Below the pieces are notes generated by a model. That model ran no database searches. It had not been told where the DNA came from and saw only the letters and a program-made list of their open reading frames with translations. Positions 15,101 to 26,189 of a stretch of DNA of 64,000 bases are shown one piece after another. Position 1 is the first letter of the stretch; every line of letters starts with the position of its first letter. This DNA comes from Bugula neritina. Lineage: Eukaryota > Bryozoa > Gymnolaemata > Cheilostomatida > Bugulidae. The DNA is taken from positions 26,440,343-26,504,342 of the forward strand of contig OZ037766.1 in assembly GCA_964035545.1 (NCBI GenBank), written 5' to 3'. A program made the position numbers and the translations under genes.

Positions 15101-15616
15101 TTCATCTGTGCCACAGGAGCAATTATGACTGAACCTCTTTCTAACATCACCATCAGTGATTAAACTCAAACCCCTGACTGTGTGTTTACCAGGCCAGCAC
15201 TCTAACCACGACTGCTCCCTTACAGTAAACAGTAAGCTATGACACATAGCTTCATGAAAAACTTCGATTCAGTATAAGCAACTTTTATTCCTTTGCAAGA
15301 GAAATTTAGCCTGTGGTCTATTAAATGCTTGGATACTAAATGCTTTTAATAGCCTGAGCTACCCTATGGGTTATACTAGTTGATTCCATTACATTGTAAC
15401 AGTTACAGGAAATCATCATCTCTCGCTCACCTGGAGAGAACTCCCTCTAGTGGGCGAAACTAACTCCGAGCAGAAGGCTGTTTTGCCACACCCACTGTCG
15501 GCCATGATGAGAGTACCGCAGGTAGCGGAGTTACTTCTCTTGTCTAAGCAAGCTTTCAACTTCTCAAATGCCCACTCCCGGCAGTAGAACAGCTTCCCGA
15601 TGTGCCCTCTATCCAT
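156..15616 (-). CDS. ANKRD50: ANKRD50-like STAND NTPase with ankyrin repeats, 21 exons (3' end may continue outside window)
   Basis: Exons in transcript order: 15616-15431, 14942-14776, 13397-13285, 13082-12952, 9923-9720, 8999-8775, 8483-8335, 7734-7606, 7336-7150, 7063-6596, 5989-5840, 5549-5488, 5208-4998, 4455-4323, 3903-3791, 3511-3388, 2910-2683, 2335-2162, 1583-1362, 698-583, 437-156. All phases close and total 1257 codons plus stop. The N-terminus has the family motif [11 protein letters not shown], a P-loop (residues 39-46, ADSGCGKT) and Walker B LLVDGLDE (about 148-155). [13 protein letters not shown] (about 202-214) is nearly identical to vertebrate ANKRD50 as I remember it. Residues 498-653 are an acidic Ser-rich insert; ankyrin repeats fill about 660-1175. 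ANKRD50 acts in endosomal SNX27-retromer recycling; that role here is inferred from family. An in-frame TAG lies 9 bases before the ATG. A good donor at 251 suggests the last exon may splice onward. Confidence 0.9.
2430..2654 (+). mobile_element. tRNA-derived SINE, copy A
   Basis: The element starts with a tRNA-like head (box A-like TAGTCTAGGGGTTAGAGC, box B-like GGGTTCGAGCC) and continues into a body shared with the copies at 15014-15221 and 17721-17914. Shared body words include CAGTCATAATTGCTCCT and AATAAGTCCTTAGCCCG, followed by an A/C-rich run and GGTGACTATAAA. Imperfect 19-base target-site duplications flank it (2411-2429 and 2655-2673). It lies antisense in intron 17 of the ANKRD50-like gene, and the right duplication ends 10 bases from the splice donor at 2682. 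Confidence 0.85.
2935..3118. repeat. 27-bp minisatellite, about 7 copies, next to a splice acceptor
   Basis: The 27-base unit, with core AACAACATATGTAACAGTGT, is repeated almost perfectly. Array coordinates begin about 25 bases upstream, on the transcribed strand, of the acceptor that opens the ANKRD50 exon at 2910. Open frames across it only translate the repeat and are not genes. Confidence 0.95.
4157..4228 (+). other. tRNA-like sequence (degenerate tRNA or SINE head)
   Basis: The stretch has a box A-like GTGTAATGGTTAGCGACTG and a box B GGGTTCGAATCC at tRNA spacing, with partial TCCC/GGGA terminal pairing. The anticodon and T stems contain mismatches, and no SINE body follows. It lies in an intron of the ANKRD50-like gene. 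A functional tRNA is unlikely; a tRNA pseudogene or a truncated SINE head fits better. Confidence 0.4.
5385..5480. repeat. Imperfect short tandem repeat next to a splice donor
   Basis: A degenerate repeat of about 14-15 bases built on CCAGTAACTCAAGT-like words. It lies in an ANKRD50 intron, starting about 8 bases after the donor that closes the exon at 5488. Copies are diverged, so the unit boundary is approximate. Confidence 0.55.
9915..12405. repeat. 23-bp satellite array, roughly 105 copies, embedding a splice acceptor
   Basis: The dominant plus-strand unit reads ACTTACTCTCTATAACATAG plus TAT. Variants include ATGTACTC, TTATTATAC and TTGTATAAC. Marker variants recur 632 bases apart (GTATATGTAC at 10327 and 10959; the TACTTGTATA variant at 10171 and 10803; AACATATTATAC at 10439 and 11071), so there is higher-order structure. 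The array fills most of ANKRD50 intron 4. Its left-edge unit contains the acceptor and the first nine coding bases (9923-9915) of exon 5. On the transcribed strand every canonical unit reads TTATAG, AGA, GTAAGTAT. Confidence 0.97.
12406..12951. other. Remainder of ANKRD50 intron 4
   Basis: Non-repetitive AT-rich intron between the satellite and exon 4. A 62-codon plus-strand open frame (12680-12868) has no recognisable features. I see no gene here. Confidence 0.6.
15014..15221 (-). mobile_element. tRNA-derived SINE, copy B
   Basis: This is the reverse-strand copy of the element at 2430-2654. On the minus strand it begins with a head similar to GGGAGCAGTCGTGGTTAGAG and continues into CAGTCATAATTGCTCCT, the CTTAGCCCGC block and the GATAGTGACTATAAAG end. 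It lies in intron 1 of the ANKRD50-like gene, same orientation as that gene. Flanks share a short CAGTAAA word, a weak candidate target-site duplication. Confidence 0.8.
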
Positions 15617-17720
15617 AGTAGACTAGTTTACTGCCCACTCAATTACATCTAAAATCTGTCAAGTATCAACAACAACAATTAATTTTCTGACAAAAAGTGT
15701 GTTAAAAGAAAATCAGATAGCAAAGTATTATATTTAAGCCTCATTATTCATTATTTCGGTTTATTGAGGTTTTGGTATTTTCAAATCTTGCAGTTGAATG
15801 CTGGAAAGAGTAATATTAAAATCTGAAAATAGTTTGAGAATTTGAATATAATAGCTAAAGTAGAGGCACTTGCCTATTCTCAGAAGTTTTAGTTCATCTA
15901 AAATCGTGATAATCCAAGTGACCTTCATTCCAAATCAGGATGTTTGTGCTAAAAAGTAAAGAGCTTAACCCATTTGAAGAGGAAAATAATGATGTAAAAG
16001 TGATGGTGTCACTGAGGTTTGATATCATATATCGGTTAGAAACACACATCGGAAAAAAAGAAAATTAAAGGACATAAATTTGAGCTCTGACTGCAATGGA
16101 ATAACAACCAACCAGGCTTTTGCTAAAAATACCAAACAGACCAAATATTTTTATTATAAAAACCCAATTACTAAAGTTATATATTAATCATTCAATAGGA
16201 GAGTAAAAAGTTAATATCAGTCAGACTTCTTAGCTCTTTCACAGCTGTTTAAACAAAAATATCCTGTTACATTGGGCAAACAACAACAAAATTTTTCAGA
16301 CATTTTCGGAGCCAAAATTAAATGAGAAAGAAGTACAGAAGGAGTCTTCCGTTGATTGACTTTTTTTGCCTCATTATTAAGCTTGAAAATGATTTTGACC
16401 AACACAGTGCTTTGTTCCATTTAAAAATATTCCACAATGCAGAAAAAACATGTTCAAAAATAGCATTTACATCTACATAATCCTTTCCTGGCACTTTTGC
16501 CTTTTCTGGATATTGGGATTTATAATGCAGATATTTTTATGCAAAATAGATTCTGCAAATCATCAGCTTTCTAATGATATGAAGAAAGTGCAAGGTGACA
16601 AAAGACTTTTGAATAAACTGGAGATTTATTGAAGCGTAAGGGTTTGTGCATCTCGCATAATTCACATGATATAATAGAAAAGTAAACATACAATACAAAC
16701 ACATTATGTCAGGTTGAATGCTATCTGAATGATGCCTTTTAAGGCAGTTTGTTTTTTTACACTGTAGGCTATAGCTTTAAAGCAAGCAGATTGTCATGTT
16801 ATTTGGTTTGAGTAACTTCCAAGCCGTTTAAATATAAAAAAATCATACTAAGTAGCAAAATAATTGAGGTGTGATGGTGGTGCAGTCTATTTAAATTTTA
16901 AATAACAAAAATTCTCAAACTTGAAAGTAATGCACTAAGAACTATGATTAACTATTAACTGTTATTGTTTTGGCATTATGTTCAAAGTACATGTAGTTGT
17001 TTCAGTGGCTTTGGTAACTCTTAGAGTTAAAAGTTTAAATTAAATAGCTTTCTATAATGCAAAGATTTGCATTCAAATTATAATGAGCTATTTTTAGTTA
17101 ATCAAGAGGCTAGAAACTATAAGAAATACATGATGAAAGTACCTAAATGTAATTTATTTGCAAAAAACTTTATTGATGTGCATAAGGGTTAATAGGAGAA
17201 CCACATGAATTTATCAATAAAATGCTTAAAAAACCCATACTTGAAAAAATTAATTATTGTGCACATCAGTATAAGTAATCATACCGTAGTTTACTATATA
17301 AAAATCGAAAATATTGCTTAAAACTATAGGGGATTTTTAATTTCAAATTTTTATTATGAAGGCTATATTGAATAACTTTTACTTCAACAATAAATCAAAT
17401 TATCATACTAAACTCTAAAGTAATAATCATAAAGTTTATAATTATAAAAATAATAATAATGGTTAGTGATGAAGGTGACAAACTAAAACAATCCCAATCA
17501 TACGCGATTAGACTTTGGACTTGGTGATATTGTATTTTTAGGATTCTTCATAATGATACTGATATTACAGAAAAGTAAAGGCCAAAAGTTTTGACTATCA
17601 GTATCATTTACATTATGATTATCATTGGAGTCATTGCAATCAGATATCCATTATGAGCATAATGATTATAATTAAAAGATACAAACATGTAATATGGTAA
17701 TTGTAAATTTCCATGATACA

Positions 17721-17914
17721 AAACTTAAGCAAGTTCATAGTCACTATCCCTGGGAGAACCCCTAATGAAAAAGGTTTTTTGTAAAGCGGGCTAAGGACTT
17801 ATTGATATGTGGCATAGGAGCAATTATGACTGGATACTCTTCCTAGCATCACCAATGGCCTTTACTGGAGTTTGAACTAAGCCAAAGATCTAAGTACTAG
17901 ACCACAGCTGCTCC
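17721..17914 (-). mobile_element. tRNA-derived SINE, copy C, with clear target-site duplication
   Basis: The minus-strand element has a degenerate tRNA head (GGAGCAGCTGTGGTCTAG), the conserved CAGTCATAATTGCTCCTATG and CTTAGCCCGCTTTAC blocks, and a GGGATAGTGACTATG end. A roughly 20-base direct duplication flanks it: 17701-17720 and 17915-17934, both starting TTGTAAATTT. The duplication defines the ends and shows retroposition. Confidence 0.88.
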
Positions 17915-18099
17915 TTGTAAATTTTCATGATATAATAAAACATAAATTAAAATATTTATAAAATCTATCACTATCAGAATTACATCATGATCAATTGGTT
18001 ATATTATCATTATGATAGTATTACTTTTAATTAACACCGCCATTATTTTAGTGTTTGATTACCTATTGACTAAACTGAAACTGAGTAGGAGACTAAATG

Positions 18100-18665
18100 C
18101 TCTTACTGTATTATAGTAATAATATTAAATATTACTATTAGTATTAGCAATAGTAAAACTAAAAACCTTCAAGTTTAAGTATAACTAGTACTAAAACTAT
18201 TAGTATTACTATTACTTTCACTATGTCTATTACTCTATAGACTTGGAGTATTATTATTAGTGTAAGTATGCAATACTTCTTGATTACTATCACTATCAGC
18301 ATTGGTATCTCTATGGATCATGATACTCATACTGTCACCGATACTCGCAGTCACACTTATAATGATAGTTTCAGCCTGAATAATCATAATACTAATACTA
18401 ATAGTAATACTAATAGTAAATCATAATATTAATCATTATCATCATCACTATGATTATTGATTAGCAATATGATTATTACAACACTTATACTTAATCTTAT
18501 ACTTATAGTTATAGACATTATCATTATGACTATGATTATACTACTTATACTTATAGCTATACTTATTGACTTAAATATACAAGTTCAAGTTGGAGTCATT
18601 GAGTGATTGTCATACTTAAACTTAAAGTTACTGTTAAACAATAAAACATAATGATAATGATAATC
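18100..18665. repeat. Degenerate tri/hexanucleotide island (ATTACTATTAGT and ATAATGATAATC words)
   Basis: A stretch made of interleaved short words such as TATTACTATTAGTATTA and AATGATAATGATAATCATAA with no fixed period. The same vocabulary recurs at about 29560-30010 and 49200-49500. It looks like decayed simple repeats rather than coding sequence. Confidence 0.7.
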
Positions 18666-20604
18666 ATAATGATAAAGTCATAAACTAAAGCTAACCCAAA
18701 AGTCAAGTTGCCTTGGACTTGCAGTATTAAAAACACTTAAATAGCCCTAGCCCACTGATTACATAAATTTTCTTATTATTCACTTGAAACTTGAGTTGAA
18801 ACTCTATGGCGCTGTGAGAATGTTTGGGATGAATTAATCAACGACTAAGATAAAAGAACAAAATTAAGAAAAAGCACCTGTACTCATTCCGACAAAACTT
18901 AGCATAGTAAACAAAAAGAAAAGTTAATCGAAGGGCATCGCAACCATGCCGATCATGAAAACACAGCTGGGCCGCAAAAAATAGCAGTTCAGCAGTATGA
19001 GAAGCCAACTCCGGTACTTATTGCCCTAGTAATAGCAAACGAATCAAAGAAATTTTGCCAAGTCCTCAGAATACATTTTAGTAGACAAACACCCAGAACC
19101 ATTGAATTGGAAGATATATAATATTCCATTTTTTTACGCTGTACGTCAATATTATGCTCACGCCAACGTACCGAGGAATAATATACTATACTGGTTTATA
19201 CTAAATGACTTATAGCACCATAACTTCTATTTTATGTGACCGATGTTCTATAAAATTCACAACATAATAAATAGACATAAGACCATAGTTGCAGCATGCA
19301 AATAACAATAAAAAAATTGTGATGCATTTGAAAATTTTTAATTTTTACAGCCCGATTCAGGCTTTATGCATTTTATTTGTTGATTCGATACTGCGCCAAT
19401 GACAGACTGCAACTTTAAGAAAATTGTGTATTGATCTATTTTTGAAATAGATCTGCAAGTATCACCACCATATTATTAGAAGTAATAGTATTTCTGCAGA
19501 GTAGCTACTTGATACTTACATTCTTTAAAGATGGCAAAATAATAAATTGAATTAGAAATTCAGAAAACAAAACTATTGAAATAACATTCAATAATTAATT
19601 ATATTTTGTATGAAATGACATAAAAATTTAATTTAGCTTTTAATAATTAGAATATTATAGACTAGAAGTTGAGCAAAATATTAGTAGAACTAGATAAAAT
19701 CTTTGAACAAATTACCTGAACAATATATTATTATAAAATACATATATGATATGTGTGTAATGGTGTTAGCCGTCAACTCAACTATAAGAGGAAGTTACAA
19801 AAACCTAATTACATAGCGACTTCAGACCTTCACAAAATGTCTATAACTATGGCATGCAATTGACTGGTAAACTATACAGCTGTCAAAAGGAAAAAAGAAA
19901 TATAACTAAACCAATAGAAATCAGATATGGAAATAAATGCACATTTGCATAACATTAATTGCATAGTGGTTAACATTACTTAGAAAAAAAATAGTTGTGT
20001 AAGAGATTTAAACAAATAAAATACTGTAATAATGAACATCATAATGAAAAAAAATTATAACACTTACAAAAATATCTAGTATTAGAGATTAGTAAAAGCT
20101 AGGCAGAGCACTAGAAAATACTACTGCGATATGGTAGAGAGTTAAAATAATACTCTAAAGGGAGCAAATTGAAAAGTCCACTTGCTGTACCCTGTTGTTA
20201 GCACCTGAAACTTGCACTCATATTCAACTCTCTTCTAGTCTATAGTCAACTTCATGAATCGACTAGTAGCATTCGTCTTACTTCGGGGAATATTTACACA
20301 CAGGCCTTACTAGTAATTTGTTAAAACTTCAATATTTCATAAAGTTGCTAATTATGACTTGTTTATAGAAAACAAAAACAAAAAGATAGTTTTAAAGATG
20401 CTGGAGCAATTAGGATTTAGGAATCACAGCTTTTGATATCAAAAGTTGTAAAAATGTCAGTCTAAGAGTTTCAGATTTGAAAATTGTTGACTAGTATTTT
20501 TTAAAAACCTATCGAACAGATAAGTTTAAATATAAAAGAATGTAAGTAGGCAATAGGTTTTGTTATAGTCACCTTTGACCTATAAAACTCAAGTAACCTT
20601 TGAC

Positions 20605-23600
20605 CTATAATCTGGTAATAATACGAATTATTTCCACTGAGCTGTCACTGCAGTCAGACTCAAAGCCCCTGTCTGTAGAACGGCCAGGAGATCGAGAATA
20701 TTGAAAGCTTTTTGAGTCATGTGCTGGAGTTGTCCCACTCACATCTGTTGTTACAATATTATTCCAATCGCCGTTAGCAAAGAAACTTGGAGCAATATCT
20801 AATGAGTTCGACTTCTGGGAGAGTTTCTGAGTGGAGGTTGTAGGAATGAAGGGTAGCGATTTACAATCATCATTCGAATCAGTGGATTTTAAATGATCTT
20901 CAGATTTTCTTTCTGTAACTTCAATAGAATGAGAAGATGAAGTGGGACATGAGTTTGTGTTTACTGAGCTGGTACTGCCTTCTGCTGACAAACTGCAGCC
21001 ATCTTGAACAGCTTCCTGTAGGCTGAGATCGGAGAAACTTAAAGACTCTCCGCCAAAAGGTTCTATTTGAATATCAGCAGACTGGCTACTCCCATCAGAC
21101 ATTTCCTCCATCTTATCTATAAGAGAGAAACTGAGTGAGTTATGGACTCGGTAGTTATATTTCAACTTTGACAGTTTCAATAAGTATTACAGCACTTAAA
21201 TGACTTTCAAAATCTGCATGGCGTTATGAGCTTATTGTATTGATACTATCAACCTATAACTCATAACTACCTTATTAAAATAATGTGAGAGGCAAAAATG
21301 TTAATTTTGCCGGTGGCATAAAATTTTGCAGCATCAGCTCAAATTGATTACATTTACTAAAAGTGAACCATTAAACCAGTATCTAGTTTAAAATCTGTCA
21401 AGTTGAGATTGTTATATCTCCATGAAAGAACATCTCTATACGCACTATAGAGACAGAAGAAATTAACATGTTTATAACTGTTTTTAAAGTTGACAAAATT
21501 ACAGTAACAATATTATGTCTATTTAAGCTAATATTTCTATCAATTGCAATGTTTCACAAAGAGTCAATAACTCTATAACATAACATTAATGTTTGAAAAA
21601 CTAAAAAAACTGATTTAAAGATTTGATTACTAGAAAAATATAAGCTAAGCCTACATCAAAAGTGCAAAACTTTCCTTAGAGTTAATAAATATATCACAGC
21701 CCATATTCTAAATAAATGGTGTTCACCATCATTTCTTAACAGCTCAATAAAATAATTCTAAGATATCACAACAAACACACATAGACTGGTAGACAGACTG
21801 CAAGTTATTCTAATAGAAGAGTGCTGACTTACCGGAATATTCCTTGTCATTAAAGTCTGACTCAATTTCAAAGTCATCGTCACTGTCTGAGGAATTGTTG
21901 ATCACAAGCGTTTGCAGACGATCAACCAGCAGCTGCTGCTGCAGCTTCTTCTTAGACTTGGGCCAGTGCTGTCTTGGTAGAGTGGCAAACCTAAATCATG
22001 TGTGTACCAAGTAGTAAATTGTATCAAAATAAAACTTAAGCTAAAAGATGCACCAAAGGCTGTCCTCATTAGCAAATACAATGTTTTGCATCATTACACT
22101 TTTTAAATGACATGCTTTCATGTTCAAAAATATCTGCATAATCAGATGCTTGACAGAATAGAGTATTATCATTGACTGAGTGAACTAATTAAACATTGCG
22201 TATTTATAGGTTTACAAACAAGTCAATTTTTTGGCAAGGTTTAAACATTTCTCTATTCATATTGAGTACACAAACTTTTGACAGCAAGAAAATACATATT
22301 TTAAATTAATGCCATCTCAACGTCCTATATCACATTTCCATTTTTGTGATGGCTAATTTAAACGGCCATGTTTCTCAAGAAAACAACCTAATCTGAACAG
22401 ACGTTTAATCTTAGGAACTAGACTACAGCAAATATGCAATTGCAAAAACATTGAGTTACTAACTAGATGGTGTACCTGTATTAACTCCCTCTGGATACCA
22501 AGTAACATTATGTCATTATACCAAGTAACTACAATGCGAATTAAGTCATTGAGCTTCTTAGTACTGCATTAATTAAAAACTGAACAGTTATATGAAAGAC
22601 ACAGTAAGGAAACCGTAGGGGCTGGAGAATACAAAGAGGACAAAAATTTTGCTAATTAATATACATGTAAGTCAAATTAAAAACCCATCTACTGAATATA
22701 TCATTAGATAAAGGCACCTAGCATAAGTTGGTAAGTATAATTATGTGCTGTGCAGACCTGTCAACCTCACCCATTTTGCTAATTAAACGTTCAACTTCCA
22801 TATTACAAATATTACTTAGTCATCATTATACATCACTGTAATATACTTCAAGTTCAATTCACTGCCTTACATATAAGCATCCTGTTTTATAGGTATAGCC
22901 CTTTTTCCAGAAATCGTTCAGCAATTCCTAAATATGTCTAGATTGAAGTCCAATGAACTATACCAATAACATTCCTCCTACAGATCTTAGCCATCTAAAG
23001 GGATGACTCCATCTTGAACTTCACACATGAAGCAACCAATCTAATCTCTTTTCTGGCCCTAATTTGCCTCTCATTCTAATCCTTCCGCATTCTTCTATTT
23101 CACCCGTAGTTACTTTCTGGGCTAATTTACCCTCAGTACATACCCTCAGTACATACCCTCAGTATCTACTCTCAGTATCTACTCTGAGTATCTACTCTCA
23201 GTACCTACTCTGAGTCTCTACCCTCAATATCTACTCTCAGTACCTACCCTCAGTACTTACACTCAGTACCTAGCCTCAGTACCTACTCACCCACTGACTG
23301 CTGTACACCCAAGGTGTTTGTAGCCTCCATTTGGCGAGAATTCATTCATGTTGAGGTCAGATTCAGAGTCTATGGTCCACATGTCACTCCATCTACCCAG
23401 CGTACTGTATGTACTCTACAGGAAGTTACATTAAACTATATTATTACATCACAACTTCTCTACTAACTCCAGCACACATCAATTAAACTATGACCCATTT
23501 GTAATCCATTGTCAGCCCTGGAAAGGTCTGCCCACATCTGGATACTTCGTAGGCACAGTATTTTTTCAAAAATGGTGTACTCTGATTGGCTGAACGGTTT

Positions 23601-26189
23601 AGTAGTTGCCAAATGCCCAAAAAATAATTCCTCAATTCTATTGAAAGCCCAAACTTTATCCATCAAGAAACTGTTGGTGCTAGACTAAGTGTTTTCAAAG
23701 TCTAGCTGTTTTTGGTATGGCCAGTCTTATGTGTTTAGTGTATTAAGCAAGTATCAAAGAAATGTTCAGCATACAAGTGATGTAAATCTAATCATGTTTC
23801 ATCACCAATTGGGGGTAGCTCATCAAAGAAGTGCTTATAATATACAGCTTTTGCTGAAGCTTTAGCATATCAAGTTTTAGAGTATGATTCTATATGGATG
23901 TAACGGCAAGAAGTTGGGAACCCGGTATAACCCCTCCCCACCTGGCAATTCTTTATATAGTTAGAGAGCCTGTGCTTTACCAAATGTAACTACGACTAAA
24001 AGTGAGTGAAATTTTTTTGTTATAAATTCAATGATAAGATGAAATGGTTAAAGTGACTCAATGATACTAATTTGGAACATTTCCATTCACATTACAAAAT
24101 ATTATGCTTTTATGACACAAAATACTGTGGTATGTACAATAATCTTCATCACTATCATCAGCTAATACTGCTTTATCTATAATCTGGTTCAACATAGTAC
24201 TATGAGAGACTGTGACTTGTGTAATGAGAAGAAAGATTGAATAGAAACTAGAGAGGAAATGGGGGATACATGTAGAACAATGCTTCCACTGTGTTGCAGT
24301 TATTCTGCTTATGAAATTTGTAAAGTTGAAACACCATGTGAAAACTGTGTTAGCTCCATCTGTGTGAGGTAACCAGGAAACGAAAAGCTGGCTAATAGCC
24401 AACCAACACCATTTCAATAACACCAAATTCATTCAGAAGAATTAGTACATAAAATACTACAGGTAGAAAAAGGAAACTATTGAAGAGTTTTGTGAGAAAA
24501 AAACATTCTAAAATAAAACCTAGAGAACTGAAAGTCAAAGTGAAAACATAGTTAGAGAAAATAACTATCAAGAGTTGAGACAAAAATTACAGGACTGAAT
24601 CAGGTTTGCTTGAACAGAATATCTTCCGAATTAATGCACCTAAAGTGCTTGAAATTTTAGGGGTGGTGCAATTGAAGCAGCTAAATAAAAAGTTGATAAA
24701 TCAGTAATTTACAAACCCTAGGGCTATCTGAGTCCTCGCTGCTGCTGCACGCCGCCTCTTCAGAAATGGCTGTTAGAGTCGGGGAAGAAAGGCTGTACTC
24801 TGTTGGTGGTTTATAATTCTTACTGGTCACCAGATGTTTGGTCCTGGTTTGACCTTGAAACTCTCCGTGCTGTGACAAATGTGCAGCAGCTTTCTCGTCC
24901 CGTAACCTCCTTCTATGTTTCAGACTCTTTTCCCTTCTGTATTCTTGCAGGGAAGCGTTCACCTGCAGATTATACTTTGATATTATCAGATGCATGATAT
25001 TTATACCTGAAATTCTACAACAGGGCGAGTCTAAGGACAGCTCCAAAATAATGGAGAATAGAAGCTTTTTAATGGTTATAATTTTAGTACAAGCATGTTT
25101 TAGGGAACTTAGGTTATCATAGTTTTAAAGCTACCTGACAGCTCATATTTAATAAATAATTGATAACTCACAAATTAGATTGAATACACCATAAAAACTG
25201 ACAAATATTCACTTTCATTTTTCTGCTAGTATCTTTTTAAACATCTCTGATAAAAATTGTATCTAAAGATGCTTGCGAAACTAATAGAAAACCTAAAAGC
25301 CACTCAACAGGGAAGCAGATACAGCATATAAATACTCTAGTTGCTGTCAATAGCCTATACAGAGGTAAAATTAACAGTAATTTAGCATTTTCCTCAAATG
25401 GAGAGCAAAGATTGGGACAACAATTTTTATTATCTAGAGAAAGGCATTTTATATAATCTTTAGCTACATAACTTAGTAAATAGGTTGATTAGGTCATATT
25501 GTGATGTAAAACAGATTGAACTATTTCTGTGCTCAACTACACTGAAGAACAGTTACTAAAACCTATTAGGAAAGTTGATAATAATATTCACTTAGTAGCT
25601 AGTAGCAACTATATCATAGTTTTCACTGGTCTCTTTAGTTTGCTCAGCTTACTCAAGACTAATATGAAACGGAAAGCTGTGCTATGCAATAGATAACACT
25701 GGCTATTTAATGTCATACTCACTAATCTATTTCCCTATACGAAATATTCAGTTAGTAAAATATACTCACTTTCTCTCTCAGTAGCTCTACCAAACTGTTT
25801 GCCTTCTTTTCATTAGATAGTAGAATAGCATGACACCTTAGTTCCACTCGTAGTTTCTTGCCGACATGTCGATATATCCACACAAAGAGCTTCTCGTTAG
25901 ATTTTGGTACACAGAAATAAGTAATTCTGTGACACCAATAGTGTGTTAAACCCTGATTGGTTGTGTAAACTTTAAGACCACTGTTATCTACTGAAATTTT
26001 CATGGCTACACTTTGTTTTCCTGTCGTCTTTACAAAGTTTTTCCACAACAGATCAAGTGGTCTGTCTGTGCATGCATCTCCTTTAGCTACGTTAGTACTA
26101 ACATTACCCAAATACTGTCCTTTTAAAGTGGTAGTTGGATCTGTTAATTTTAAACTCTTTTTCTTCAAGTTGAAGATCGAAAAATTCAT
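20605..26189 (-). CDS. FAM43: FAM43-like protein with PTB/PID domain, 5 exons
   Basis: Exons in transcript order: 26189-25770, 24962-24717, 23415-23291, 21990-21833, 21116-20605. Phases close and give 486 residues; vertebrate FAM43A is about 420. The first exon holds a PTB domain (about residues 15-140) with LTDPTTTLKGQYLGNV, CTDRPLDLLWKNF and ELRCHAILLS, which follow FAM43A order. Exon 2 carries a basic helix (REKSLKHRRRLRDEK) and a KPPTEYS.S.PTLTAISEE block matching the FAM43 KPP-SITED region. The rest is Ser/Asp-rich. PTB domains bind NPxY-type peptides; FAM43 function is poorly known. The ATG chosen is MNFSIFNLKKK; an upstream in-frame ATG lies in a hydrophobic, intron-like stretch. The exon 2 donor (GTTTGT) is weak. 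Confidence 0.85.
23131..23290. repeat. 13-bp tandem array starting at a splice donor
   Basis: About 12 imperfect 13-base units of the type CTCAGTACATACC/CTCAGTATCTACT. On the transcribed (minus) strand units read like GTAGGTACTGAGG, GTAAGTACTGAGG and GTGAGTAGGTACT. The first unit is the real donor of FAM43 exon 3 (GTGAGT at 23290), so the array is a series of donor-like sequences running into the intron. Confidence 0.9.

Larger units (their letters stand above)
15617..20604. other. AT-rich intergenic region, no gene recognised
   Basis: This lies upstream of the ANKRD50-like start and downstream of the FAM43-like stop, both on the minus strand. It holds one SINE (17721-17914) and a simple-repeat island (about 18100-18665). 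Open frames such as 16450-16632 (+) are short and low-complexity. The promoter and any 5' UTR exon of ANKRD50 should lie in the left part, but I cannot place them. Confidence 0.6.

Noticed and set aside
24067-24583. Overlapping minus-strand frames of 121 and 63 residues
   Set aside because: Hydrophobic AT-rich translation within a FAM43 intron; no homology recognised and no splice phase to neighbours.
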